From: an uncultured Prevotellaceae bacterium
GTDB taxonomy: Bacteria; Bacteroidota; Bacteroidia; Bacteroidales; Bacteroidaceae
DNA length: 64,000 bases
Direction: 5' to 3'
NCBI GenBank assembly: GCA_946415365.1
Contig: CAMKSE010000013.1
Location: 1-64,000, forward strand
Shown one piece after another: positions 34,467 to 42,385 of this stretch. The position numbers and the translations under genes were made by a program. How positions within the stretch are numbered: the stretch's first letter is position 1; each line of letters starts with the position of its first letter. Under the pieces are notes generated by a model. That model was not told the DNA's origin and searched no databases. It saw only the letters and a program-made list of their open reading frames with translations.

Positions 34467-36174
34467 GATAGCCGACAATATCCTATCTCCTTTAGGTGAG
34501 ACAACCCAGCAGAACTACGATGCTGTGAAGGCCGGACGTTCTGCCTTGGAGCGTTACGACCATCGGTGGGCCCTGCCTGAGCCCGTCACGGCCTCGCTAT
34601 TCTCTGAGGAACAGGAGAAGCGTTTCACCGTCAATGGCCTATCGCGCTTTCAGTCGATGGTTGTCACCTCTATCCGTCAGGCACTCTCTCAGACGTCGCT
34701 CGACGTCTCTCAACCGAATGTCGTGCTGATCCTCAGCACCACTAAGGCCGATGTGGCGTTGCTGGAGAAATCTGCTTCTTTCCTTTCTCCCTCAGATAGC
34801 GGCCAATGCATTGCCCAGAAAGTTGGTTTTACCACACAACCCATTGTGGTGTGTAATGCCTGTATCTCTGGACTTTCAGCCCTGATTCTTGCCACGCGTC
34901 TGTTGGAGGACGGCCAGTATGACTACGCTGTAGTCTGTGGTGCCGACAGTCAGAGCCGTTTTATCGTTTCCGGCTTCCAGTCACTGAAAGCCCTCTCGAC
35001 AGAGCCCTGCCGTCCCTTCGACATGGAGCGTATTGGCCTGAACCTCGGTGAGGCTGCCGCTACGATGATTCTTTCGCGGCATGCAGAGCATGGTACAACA
35101 TGGACCATCGGACAGGGAGTTATGAGAAACGATGCCTCACATATCAGCAACCCGGTCAAGAACGGTGAGGGATCATACAGGGCTCTGACAGTTGCTTTGG
35201 GAGACACACGTCCAGAGGAACTGGCATTTGTCAGTGCCCACGGCACAGCTACGATCTTCAACGATCAGATGGAGTCTGTGGCCATCGAACGTGCAGGATT
35301 ATCTTCGGTGTCTGTCAACGGCTATAAAGGCTACTATGGTCATACGATGGGTGCTGCTGGTGTTCTTGAGACCATCCTCTCGATGGTAGCTGTCGATGAC
35401 CGTACTGTCATCGGTACACGTGGTTTTGAGGAATCAGGTGTCTCAGGAAAGATCCGTCTCACTGCCAATCATCAGACTACAGACAAGAAGGCATTTGTGA
35501 AGATGCTCTCTGGCTTTGGAGGGTGCAACGCGGCACTGTTGTGTAACAAAGGGACGGTTCTTTTGTTACACCACGACGGCGATGATGTAACAAAAGAACC
35601 GTCCCTCTGTTATACGCATCAGGTGCGGATTACGCCTGACAGCGCAGAGGTAGATGGTCGGAGTCTCGCTATTGAAGGAACAGGTAAAGACCTGCTCAAA
35701 GCGCTCTATCACCATTATGTTGGTGACTATCCGAAATTCTATAAGATGGACGGTCTGAGCCGTCTGGGCTTCATCGCCTCAGAACTGCTGTTACAGGCAG
35801 ATGGTAAGGAGCGTTTTGTGGCTTGTAACGATCGGGCAGTCATCTTCTTCAACCATTCCTCGTCAGTCAGTGCCGACCGCAAATATCTGGAGAGCATCAA
35901 CGACCCGGAGAATTTCTTCCCCAGTCCGTCGGTGTTTGTCTATACTCTGCCCAATATCGTGACAGGTGAGATCGCTATCCGCAACCACTATTATGGAGAA
36001 ACCTCCTTCTACATCCTGCCTGAGCACAGCGAACAACAGATGGATAGTATTTTACGTGCCTCCTGTCTTGATCCTGCCACCAAGAGCATCGTGACTGGCT
36101 GGCTGGATTATGAGGATGATTACCACTACATTGCTGAGATAAAATTAATGAATATTGAACATTCAAATAAATAA
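34456..36174 (+). CDS. Ketosynthase 2 fused to a Cys-less KS-like (CLF-type) domain
   Basis: 572 residues from the ATG at 34456. Residues 1-365 form a full condensing enzyme: Cys in 'VVCNACISGLSALI', His in 'FVSAHGTATIFND' and His in 'GYKGYYGHTMGAAG'. Residues about 400-572 resemble the N-terminal half of a ketosynthase ('FYKMDGLSRLGFIASELLLQ', 'ENFFPSPSVFVYTLPNIV') without an active Cys, similar to the ApeC-type chain-length-factor family. The linker between them contains a REP-like inverted repeat inserted in frame (35542-35614), read as 'NKGTVLLLHHDGDDVTKEP'. Function: chain extension, perhaps as an internal KS:CLF pair. Confidence 0.82.
   Translation: MTYKIADNILSPLGETTQQNYDAVKAGRSALERYDHRWALPEPVTASLFSEEQEKRFTVNGLSRFQSMVVTSIRQALSQTSLDVSQPNVVLILSTTKADVALLEKSASFLSPSDSGQCIAQKVGFTTQPIVVCNACISGLSALILATRLLEDGQYDYAVVCGADSQSRFIVSGFQSLKALSTEPCRPFDMERIGLNLGEAAATMILSRHAEHGTTWTIGQGVMRNDASHISNPVKNGEGSYRALTVALGDTRPEELAFVSAHGTATIFNDQMESVAIERAGLSSVSVNGYKGYYGHTMGAAGVLETILSMVAVDDRTVIGTRGFEESGVSGKIRLTANHQTTDKKAFVKMLSGFGGCNAALLCNKGTVLLLHHDGDDVTKEPSLCYTHQVRITPDSAEVDGRSLAIEGTGKDLLKALYHHYVGDYPKFYKMDGLSRLGFIASELLLQADGKERFVACNDRAVIFFNHSSSVSADRKYLESINDPENFFPSPSVFVYTLPNIVTGEIAIRNHYYGETSFYILPEHSEQQMDSILRASCLDPATKSIVTGWLDYEDDYHYIAEIKLMNIEHSNK
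35542..35614. repeat. REP/BIME-like inverted repeat inside ketosynthase 2
   Basis: Two 29-nt arms, 35542-35570 and 35586-35614, are reverse complements at 27 of 29 positions around a 15-nt loop. Each arm is itself partly palindromic (TGTAACAAA ... TTTGTTACA) with a core GGGACGGTTCTTTTGT. This core is the kind of word found in REP elements moved by Y1-type transposases. It is in frame and has no stop codon. Confidence 0.85.
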
Positions 36175-36178
36175 TAAG

Positions 36179-36436
36179 ATGGAAGAACTGATTTTAGAAT
36201 TGAAGCAACAGATCATTGAAGCGCTGAACCTTGAGGAGATGACTCCCGATGAAATAGATGCCGACGCCCCTCTGTTTGGTGACGGTCTGGGTCTCGACTC
36301 CATCGACGCGCTGGAATTGATTGTGCTGATGGAGAAACGCTATGGCATCAAGTTGGCATCCCCTGCAGAGGGTAAGTCCATCTTCAAGAGCGTGCGCACC
36401 ATCGCTGAGTATGTCTACGAAAACCGTAAGAAATGA
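36179..36436 (+). CDS. Acyl carrier protein 2
   Basis: 85 residues from the ATG at 36179, 4 bp after ketosynthase 2; an earlier in-frame ATG would lie in that gene. The phosphopantetheine Ser is in 'GLGLDSIDALELIV' near residue 41. It differs clearly from ACP1 (longer, 'LASPAEGKSIFKSV' before the last helix). Two-ACP systems are usual in aryl polyene clusters. The stop overlaps the ketosynthase 3 start (ATGA). Confidence 0.9.
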   Translation: MEELILELKQQIIEALNLEEMTPDEIDADAPLFGDGLGLDSIDALELIVLMEKRYGIKLASPAEGKSIFKSVRTIAEYVYENRKK

Positions 36437-38217
36437 ACATCGCCATCACTGGTGAAGGTATCATCTGTGCCATCGGAACTGACAAAGCTTCGGTGCTGTC
36501 AGCCCTGCGTAGTAAGGAGACGGGCATAGCCACCATGCGCTATCTGCCCTCAGCACATCATGAACTGCCGGTAGGGGAGGTTAAGATGTCGGACGACGAG
36601 ATGAAATCGCAGTTAGGCATCGATCTCTCACAGGAGATCAGTCGTACTGCCCTGATGGGTATGATTGCCGTCCGTCAGGCTTTGTCCGATGCTCAGGTTT
36701 CAGGAAGCAAGGGTGAGCGTATCGTATTCATCTCTGGTACAACGGTTGCCGGTATGGACGTCACAGAGCGTCATTTCACTGAGATGCGCACTTCCGATGA
36801 CCATCTCTCATGTCTTCATTACCACAGCTGTGGCGACAATACCCGTCAGATAGCCGAACACTTTGGTTGTTTTAGCGAGTACACCACTGTCTCAACCGCC
36901 TGTTCTTCTGCCGCCAACGCCCTGATTCTTGGTGCTGAGATGCTGAAGGCAGGTGAGGCCGATATCGTGGTGGCTGGCGGTACAGAAGCATTGTCGGTGT
37001 TTCACCTCAATGGATTCAACTCACTGATGATTCTTGACAAGGATCATTGTCGTCCTTTTGATGAGACGCGTGAAGGATTGAATCTTGGTGAGGGAGCTGC
37101 TTATGTGGTACTGGAGTCAGCGGAGCATGCCCGCAGTCGACAGGCCTCAGTCCATGCTTTCCTGCGGGGTTATGGTAATGCCTGTGATGCTTTCCACCAG
37201 ACGGCCTCTTCAGAGAATGGAGAAGGAGCCTATCTGGCGATGCAGGAGGCCCTCAATATGGCTGGTCTGAAACCTAAGGATATCGATTATGTGAATGCCC
37301 ATGGCACAGGTACGCCCAACAACGACCTCAGTGAGAGTGTTGCCTTGCAACGGGTGTTTGGCAGTGAGCTGCCTCCAGTGTCAAGCACGAAGGGTTTCAC
37401 AGGTCACACTACCAGTGCTTCTGGCAGCATTGAGGTCGTCATCTGTCTGTTGGCTATGCACCATGGTTTCTTGCCCGCTAACCTCGGCTGGAGGCAGCCT
37501 ATGAGCGATGGTATCATCCCTACCTTAGGCGAGGACAAAGTGTCGCTCCGTCATGTGCTCTGCAACTCTTTCGGCTTTGGCGGCAATGACTCTTCGTTGC
37601 TCTTGTCTACCGACTCTACTCTCCAGTCTCCTGACTCCTATCTCCAGTCTCCTGACCCTATTCGCGAACTTGCTCGTGTGGAAATCAACTCTGAGGATGA
37701 ACTCTCTGAGATCCGCGAGTACGTTAAACCACTTGAGGTACGTCGTATGGGTAAGCTGATGAAAGCCTCGTTGCTCTCGTCATTGAAGTCCCTGCGTCAG
37801 GCTGGCATTGACTATCCTGATGCCATCATCACTGGCACGTCGCTTGGCTGCTGGGAGAATACTGAGACCCTGCTCACACAGATAGAGCTGGAGGGCGAGG
37901 TGATGCTCAGTCCCACGAACTTCATGCAGAGCACCCACAACACCATTGGCTCCAACATCGCCATCCGCACGCATTGCCATGGCTACAATGTCACCTATAC
38001 CCAAGGTGCCGACTCTTTGGAGTGGGCTCTGCGCGATGCCCATCGTCTGCTCGCCTCTGGCCGTTGCAAGACCGTCCTTGTCGGATGTCATGATGAAACG
38101 ACTCCTCTCTACCGCTCTCTCATGGATCGTCTGGGTGTTACGGACCTCCCTTCCATCCACTCCCTCGCCATCGTTCTGAGAAGTGAAGAGTGTAAAATTT
38201 GCTGCCGCAAACAATAA
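36433..38217 (+). CDS. Ketosynthase 3 fused to a CLF-like domain
   Basis: 594 residues. Residues 1-390 form a condensing enzyme with Cys in 'VSTACSSAANALILG', His in 'YVNAHGTGTPNND' and His in 'STKGFTGHTTSASG'. A repeat-derived linker ('STLQSPDSYLQSPDP', about 396-412) leads to residues 415-594, a beta-ketoacyl synthase N-terminal-like domain ('AIITGTSLGCWENTETLL', 'NTIGSNIAIRTHCHGYNV'). At the position of the Cys this domain reads 'TYTQGADSLEW', that is Cys to Gln by eye. It resembles ApeC, the non-catalytic partner of ketosynthase ApeO in E. coli polyene synthesis. The last residues ('SEECKICCRKQ') come from an AGTGAAGAG repeat. Confidence 0.83.
   Translation: MNIAITGEGIICAIGTDKASVLSALRSKETGIATMRYLPSAHHELPVGEVKMSDDEMKSQLGIDLSQEISRTALMGMIAVRQALSDAQVSGSKGERIVFISGTTVAGMDVTERHFTEMRTSDDHLSCLHYHSCGDNTRQIAEHFGCFSEYTTVSTACSSAANALILGAEMLKAGEADIVVAGGTEALSVFHLNGFNSLMILDKDHCRPFDETREGLNLGEGAAYVVLESAEHARSRQASVHAFLRGYGNACDAFHQTASSENGEGAYLAMQEALNMAGLKPKDIDYVNAHGTGTPNNDLSESVALQRVFGSELPPVSSTKGFTGHTTSASGSIEVVICLLAMHHGFLPANLGWRQPMSDGIIPTLGEDKVSLRHVLCNSFGFGGNDSSLLLSTDSTLQSPDSYLQSPDPIRELARVEINSEDELSEIREYVKPLEVRRMGKLMKASLLSSLKSLRQAGIDYPDAIITGTSLGCWENTETLLTQIELEGEVMLSPTNFMQSTHNTIGSNIAIRTHCHGYNVTYTQGADSLEWALRDAHRLLASGRCKTVLVGCHDETTPLYRSLMDRLGVTDLPSIHSLAIVLRSEECKICCRKQ
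37611..37665. repeat. CTCCAGTCTCCTGACTCC repeat in ketosynthase 3 linker
   Basis: Degenerate direct repeats of about 18 bp, (T)CTCCAGTCTCCTGAC, are in frame at the boundary of the KS and CLF-like domains. The reverse-complement words (GGAGTCAGGAGTC) occur near 23280 and 62690. Confidence 0.7.
38181..38208. repeat. AGTGAAGAGTG repeat at ketosynthase 3 end
   Basis: A third copy of the family at 2421-2465, again ending in TTTGCTGCCGC. It provides the last codons of ketosynthase 3. An AATTCGT(G) run follows at 38214-38241. Confidence 0.7.
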
Positions 38218-38256
38218 TTCGTGTAATTCGTTAAATTCGTTGTCTAAATATATTAT

Positions 38257-39144
38257 ATGTATAAGGTAATCCCGTTAACCATTCTGCAGTGCCTTTTCCT
38301 GACCGGCGGTCAGGTGCTGCTGAAGTTCGCCCTGATGCGGATGGCCCCCTTCGGTTGGAACCGCGCGTTCTGGTCGAGTGTACTTCTCAATTGGCAGTTT
38401 GCCGCCTGCGGACTCTGTTTCCTTATAGCCTCTCTGCTGTGGATGTATATCGTGAAGACGTTCCCCTTCAGTGTCGCTTATCCGATGGTCAGTATGAGTT
38501 TCGTTATCGGTATGATCGCCGCCGTGGTCTTCTTCCACGAGCAGGTATCGTGGACGAAGTGGGTAGGTGTGCTGCTCATTGTGGCAGGCTGTCTATTCAT
38601 TGCAGGACCTGTCCAGGCACAGGATACCAAGGCCGCTCGTCAGCATATCGTCGACGCCGCCAAGGGTATGAAGACCATGCAGTGCGACTTCGTTCAGACC
38701 AAACAAACTAAGTTGCTGAGTGCTGCCAGCGTATCTACAGGACGACTCTACTACCGTCAGCCCGACCGTTTGCGATGGGAGTATCTGACGCCCACGGCCC
38801 ATACGTTTGAGATTGACGGCCAGAAAGTTATTATGAGCGACAACCGGGGCAGTTGTGAGGTCGATATCCGTCGCAATCGCAAGTACAGGGAAATGGCCCG
38901 TCTGATGACGAACATCATGTCTGCCCAAAGCTTCGTCGACGAGCAAGACTTTCAGGTGTCGCTCGCCCAGGCCGGCAAAGAGTGGATTGCTACGCTCATT
39001 CCCCGTCGTAAGGAGGTAAGGCACATATTTTCCAGCATCATCCTCCGCGTCACTCCTGACCAGTGGCTTGTCCATCAGGTTGAACTCGTCGAACCCAAAG
39101 GCGACCGTACTGTCATAGAATTGAAAAACGTAAAAGTAAATTGA
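38257..39144 (+). CDS. SMR/EamA-like four-TM domain fused to LolA-like carrier
   Basis: 295 residues. Residues 1-118 contain four TM helices in the style of small multidrug resistance/EamA half transporters ('GGQVLLKFALMRMAPFGW', 'FPFSVAYPMVSMSFVIG'). From about 119 the sequence becomes a LolA-like outer-membrane lipoprotein carrier domain ('MKTMQCDFVQTKQTKLLSA', 'RLYYRQPDRLRWEYLTP'). The fourth helix ends 'FIAGPVQAQDTKA', just like the signal peptide of a free LolA-like protein, so it could anchor or be cut. Free LolA-like proteins are usual in aryl polyene clusters; the fusion to a transporter domain is unusual. It would act at the inner membrane/periplasm on the lipid-linked product. Confidence 0.82.
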   Translation: MYKVIPLTILQCLFLTGGQVLLKFALMRMAPFGWNRAFWSSVLLNWQFAACGLCFLIASLLWMYIVKTFPFSVAYPMVSMSFVIGMIAAVVFFHEQVSWTKWVGVLLIVAGCLFIAGPVQAQDTKAARQHIVDAAKGMKTMQCDFVQTKQTKLLSAASVSTGRLYYRQPDRLRWEYLTPTAHTFEIDGQKVIMSDNRGSCEVDIRRNRKYREMARLMTNIMSAQSFVDEQDFQVSLAQAGKEWIATLIPRRKEVRHIFSSIILRVTPDQWLVHQVELVEPKGDRTVIELKNVKVN

Positions 39145-39149
39145 GTAGT

Positions 39150-39521
39150 ATGATACTAAAAAACAGCTTATATATGATTGATGGCCAGTCAACCTCAGAG
39201 GGTACCGTCTGCTACGACATCCGCTTGCAGCCCGACCATACCATCTATAAGGCCCACTTCCCTGGCGAGCCCATCACGCCAGGCGTCTGTGTCATTCAGA
39301 TTGCCAAGGAACTGCTGGAAGAACATCTGCAGCGTCAGCTGGCCATCAAGGCTGTGAAGAACGTGAAGTTCCTCGCCGTCATATCGCCCCTGCAGCACCC
39401 TAGCGTGCGCTACACCTTCCGTCAGATCCAGACAGTCCTTGAGACTGTCACCACACAGGTAGAGGTTACCGATGGTGACACCACCATGACCACCATCTCC
39501 TTTACCTGCCAATATATCTAG
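39150..39521 (+). CDS. Hotdog dehydratase (FabZ/ApeI-like)
   Basis: 123 residues from the ATG at 39150; the longer frame needs a TTG overlapping the previous stop. The FabZ-type loop 'AHFPGEPITPGVCVIQIAKE' has the catalytic His; the position of the FabZ Glu is a Gln here, as I align it. It is the second dehydratase of the cluster and its last gene, convergent with the histidine phosphatases 5 bp away. Confidence 0.82.
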   Translation: MILKNSLYMIDGQSTSEGTVCYDIRLQPDHTIYKAHFPGEPITPGVCVIQIAKELLEEHLQRQLAIKAVKNVKFLAVISPLQHPSVRYTFRQIQTVLETVTTQVEVTDGDTTMTTISFTCQYI

Positions 39522-39526
39522 GGACG

Positions 39527-40834
39527 TTATAGTTTCCCCATACAGAAACTGCGGACGTCAGTCCAATGGTAGTAGGGTGCACAGTCCGTGGTAATGGGCA
39601 GTGTAGCCTCCTGTTCGTTCAACAACACCTTCACCAGCACGTCCTTATCACTCGGGCTGCTGCGATAGAAGATGAACTGCAGGTTTCCTGCCATAGGGAA
39701 TACGTTTGAGCACCACCATCCTTTCTCTTCAAGTTCGTCGAGGTTGTCTGTGGCCAGATCGAAACCGTTGATGCCCATCAGACAGACCAGCGGCAGCAGC
39801 ACTGTATCGTGGCCGTAGCGCAGCTGGGCGCCCGGCTTGTCAAGCATGATACAACTGTCGGCGTCGGCTATGAGTTGTCGCAACAGGGGTTTCTGGGTGG
39901 TGGGCTGCTGTCCGCCGTTCAGTTTGCATGCACCGTGCTGGATATACCAAAGGGCGTTGTCAATCTGCCACATGTGGTAGAGTTCGTCGGTCTCGAAGAG
40001 ATCCTGCAGGTAGGTGTTTCTCCAGAGGTGTGTGTGCTGCTGGAAGAGTCCCATCTTCATGAGATAATAATTGAACTGCTCCTCATCGACGATCTCTTTT
40101 ACGATATCGGGGTTCTTGAAAATGAGTTCCATCAGTCGGCTGTTGTCCAGCCGGCTTGAAATAAATTTATCGTATGCTTTCTTGGCATCAGGAGTCATAT
40201 AGCCCTTGCGCAGTTTGCGGTTCTGGTGGTTCAGATACCATTGGTTACGCTCCGAGGCCTCCATCGTGATGCGCAGCTTGGGATTCATCTGCTTCATCTG
40301 TATCATGGCCATGCCCATCGATATGATGCATCGTGGCACGACAGTGCTGACACATCTGACACGCGCATCGCCGCTGAATACCTCAGGGAAGCGTTCCACC
40401 ATCCTCTGAGCTATCTTGCGGTGTTGTTCCTTGCCATAGGTCGTCAGTTCGCCCCAGCGTTTCTCGGTGTCGGCCATCACGAGCTTCATCTCGTCGAAAA
40501 CACGTTCACCTGTGGGTGTCAGCTCATCAAGACTGTCGGCATGGGCTATCATCTTGAAGGGGATGTCGTAACCACTGCGGCTGCTGATATAGCGCGATCC
40601 GTGACGGCCATAATGTGAGATGTAGAATGGCTTCTTGCCCTCGGGCGGCGGTGTCAGGTTGTCAGGGATGTTGTCGGGGTATGTGTCGTAGTTGCACGAA
40701 GCGTATGTGGGTTTTTTGATGATGATGTCCCTCACCGTCTGGGCGTGCGTAGATGAAAAGGTGAAAAGGTAAAATAGTGAAGCACCTGTTACCAGCACTT
40801 TTCCTGATAGTTTGAATATCGTGTGTCTGTCCAT
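39527..40834 (-). CDS. Histidine-type phosphatase (phytase/MINPP-like)
   Basis: 435 residues, signal peptide ending 'STHAQ'. Branch-2 histidine phosphatase: the nucleophile motif is 'HYGRHGSRYI' near residue 75, with Arg-His-Gly-x-Arg complete, and the proton donor is 'RYGHDTVLLPL' near 325. It removes phosphate from inositol phosphates or other phosphomonoesters in the periplasm. It follows a degenerate paralog by 5 bp in the same operon. Confidence 0.88.
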   Translation of the reverse strand: MDRHTIFKLSGKVLVTGASLFYLFTFSSTHAQTVRDIIIKKPTYASCNYDTYPDNIPDNLTPPPEGKKPFYISHYGRHGSRYISSRSGYDIPFKMIAHADSLDELTPTGERVFDEMKLVMADTEKRWGELTTYGKEQHRKIAQRMVERFPEVFSGDARVRCVSTVVPRCIISMGMAMIQMKQMNPKLRITMEASERNQWYLNHQNRKLRKGYMTPDAKKAYDKFISSRLDNSRLMELIFKNPDIVKEIVDEEQFNYYLMKMGLFQQHTHLWRNTYLQDLFETDELYHMWQIDNALWYIQHGACKLNGGQQPTTQKPLLRQLIADADSCIMLDKPGAQLRYGHDTVLLPLVCLMGINGFDLATDNLDELEEKGWWCSNVFPMAGNLQFIFYRSSPSDKDVLVKVLLNEQEATLPITTDCAPYYHWTDVRSFCMGKL

Positions 40835-40839
40835 GTTGC

Positions 40840-42186
40840 TTATTCTTTCGCCTCCTCATTTAGTCGTTTATTCTCATATCTGTATAACTTGCGCAGATAG
40901 TAGCGCTTCACGTCGTCCCAGTGGTAGTAGGGCGCGCAGTCTGTCTCAATGGGCAGACGTGCCTCCTCACCGTTCAGCAGTACTTTTACGAGAACGTCGG
41001 AATCGCCCAGCTCACTGCGGTAATGAATCATTGCGATGCTGCCGCCGAGTGGAGCGATGCGGTAGCTTTTCCATCCCATATCGTCAATAGAGTCGAGGTT
41101 GTCGGTCTGCAGGCCACAGTTGTCGAGTTCCATCAGACAGGCCAGAGCCATCACCACGTTCTCATTGGTGAAGCGCAGATGGCCCATGGGCGCAATGCGG
41201 TTTTGTGCGCTGTCGCCCATGTGGATCATGTTGCGCAGGGTGGCGCTCTGCATGAATGGCTGCGTGCTGCCGTTCAGGGTGCAGGCGCCGTTCATGATGT
41301 AGTATTTTGCATTCAGTTTCTTCCAGTGGCTCAGTATTTCTTCGGGGGTGAAGAGGTTATAGAGTGTCACTTTACCGGCAAGGTCTGTGTGTTGGATGCT
41401 CCCTGCCAGCACGAATAGCTGGCGGCTCAGTGCCACGGGATCTGTCTCTTTGATCAGGAAGTTCTGGTCGTTGAAGAGCGACTTCATCAGTCGGGCGTTA
41501 CCCGTGTTGAGGGCCATGAACCGGTCGTATCGGGCCTGTGTCAGCGAATCCCAGCGCAAGGCTAGGAGTGCCTTGTCCTGAGGATTCATATAGCGCATGT
41601 CCTTGTGCGATGCGTTCAGGTTGATGTCAAGTGGCTGGACCAGCGACGATAGATGCACCATTGCCTCCTGAGTCGTCATGATACAGTTGTTTTCCACGAG
41701 ACTGCGGCCGCTGAAATAACTGTCGGCTGCGAACAAGTCCGGGAAACGCTGCACAATCTGCCGCACCTGTTCACGGCACTGCTCCACGCCCTTCGACGTG
41801 AGTTCGCCAATGCGGTCCTTGGCATCGTTGCGCAGCAGTTCGAGGCGCATCTTCACATCCTTCCCCAGTTTCGTCAGCTTACCCAGGCTGTCGGCCTTGG
41901 CAAACACAGCGTACGGCTGTTCGTACACGGTGCTCATCTCCCTATAATATGATCCTGGGCAACCGTAATGGTTGAAATAGAACGGCTTTTTGCCCTTGGG
42001 AGCCGGCGTATCCTTCGGCATCTTACCGATGGGGAGGGCGTAAAAATTCCCTGCCGCACGGTTAGGGTCGTCCTGCAATTCCTTGGCTATGGTCTGGGTA
42101 TGTGCCGTCACGGAACTCATCAGCAACACGCTGCTAACGAATATTCGTGACAGTCTATTTACAGCAAAAATGTTTAATTGTCTCAT
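40840..42186 (-). CDS. Histidine phosphatase paralog lacking catalytic motifs
   Basis: 448 residues with a signal peptide (ends 'VTAHTQ') and clear full-length similarity to its neighbour ('GKKPFYFNHYG', 'EVRLPIETDCAPYYHWDD'-like end 'PIETDCAPYYHWDDVKRY'). The RHGxR nucleophile motif reads 'YGCPGSYYRE' and the His-Asp proton donor reads 'HLRFTNENVVMAL', so both catalytic parts are gone while the frame is intact. It is probably a pseudoenzyme that binds ligand or assists its neighbour. It is the first gene of the pair. Confidence 0.85.
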   Translation of the reverse strand: MRQLNIFAVNRLSRIFVSSVLLMSSVTAHTQTIAKELQDDPNRAAGNFYALPIGKMPKDTPAPKGKKPFYFNHYGCPGSYYREMSTVYEQPYAVFAKADSLGKLTKLGKDVKMRLELLRNDAKDRIGELTSKGVEQCREQVRQIVQRFPDLFAADSYFSGRSLVENNCIMTTQEAMVHLSSLVQPLDINLNASHKDMRYMNPQDKALLALRWDSLTQARYDRFMALNTGNARLMKSLFNDQNFLIKETDPVALSRQLFVLAGSIQHTDLAGKVTLYNLFTPEEILSHWKKLNAKYYIMNGACTLNGSTQPFMQSATLRNMIHMGDSAQNRIAPMGHLRFTNENVVMALACLMELDNCGLQTDNLDSIDDMGWKSYRIAPLGGSIAMIHYRSELGDSDVLVKVLLNGEEARLPIETDCAPYYHWDDVKRYYLRKLYRYENKRLNEEAKE

Positions 42187-42206
42187 TTCTTTGAAAATTC
42201 AAAACG

Positions 42207-42214
42207 CAAAATTA
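42207..42214 (-). promoter_or_regulatory. -7 box of the histidine phosphatase pair
   Basis: The minus strand reads TAATTTTG, 20 bp before the start of the paralog. Confidence 0.45.
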
Positions 42215-42352
42215 GTCATTTTTTCCCTATTTTAATAATTATCCTTTACTGAATTTATATTAATTAACGTATCCGTATATTTATGAATAAAAAATAACTC
42301 ATTTGTTTGAAAGTTTTCATTTGTATAGGCTTTTAATCTCAGAAATTTTGTT

Positions 42353-42360
42353 TAAATTTG
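42353..42360 (+). promoter_or_regulatory. -7 box of the helicase gene
   Basis: TAAATTTG, 25 bp before the ATG of the UvrD-family helicase. No good -33 box is seen. Confidence 0.45.
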
Positions 42361-42385
42361 CAGCAAAGTAGAAGAATGATTAGAA

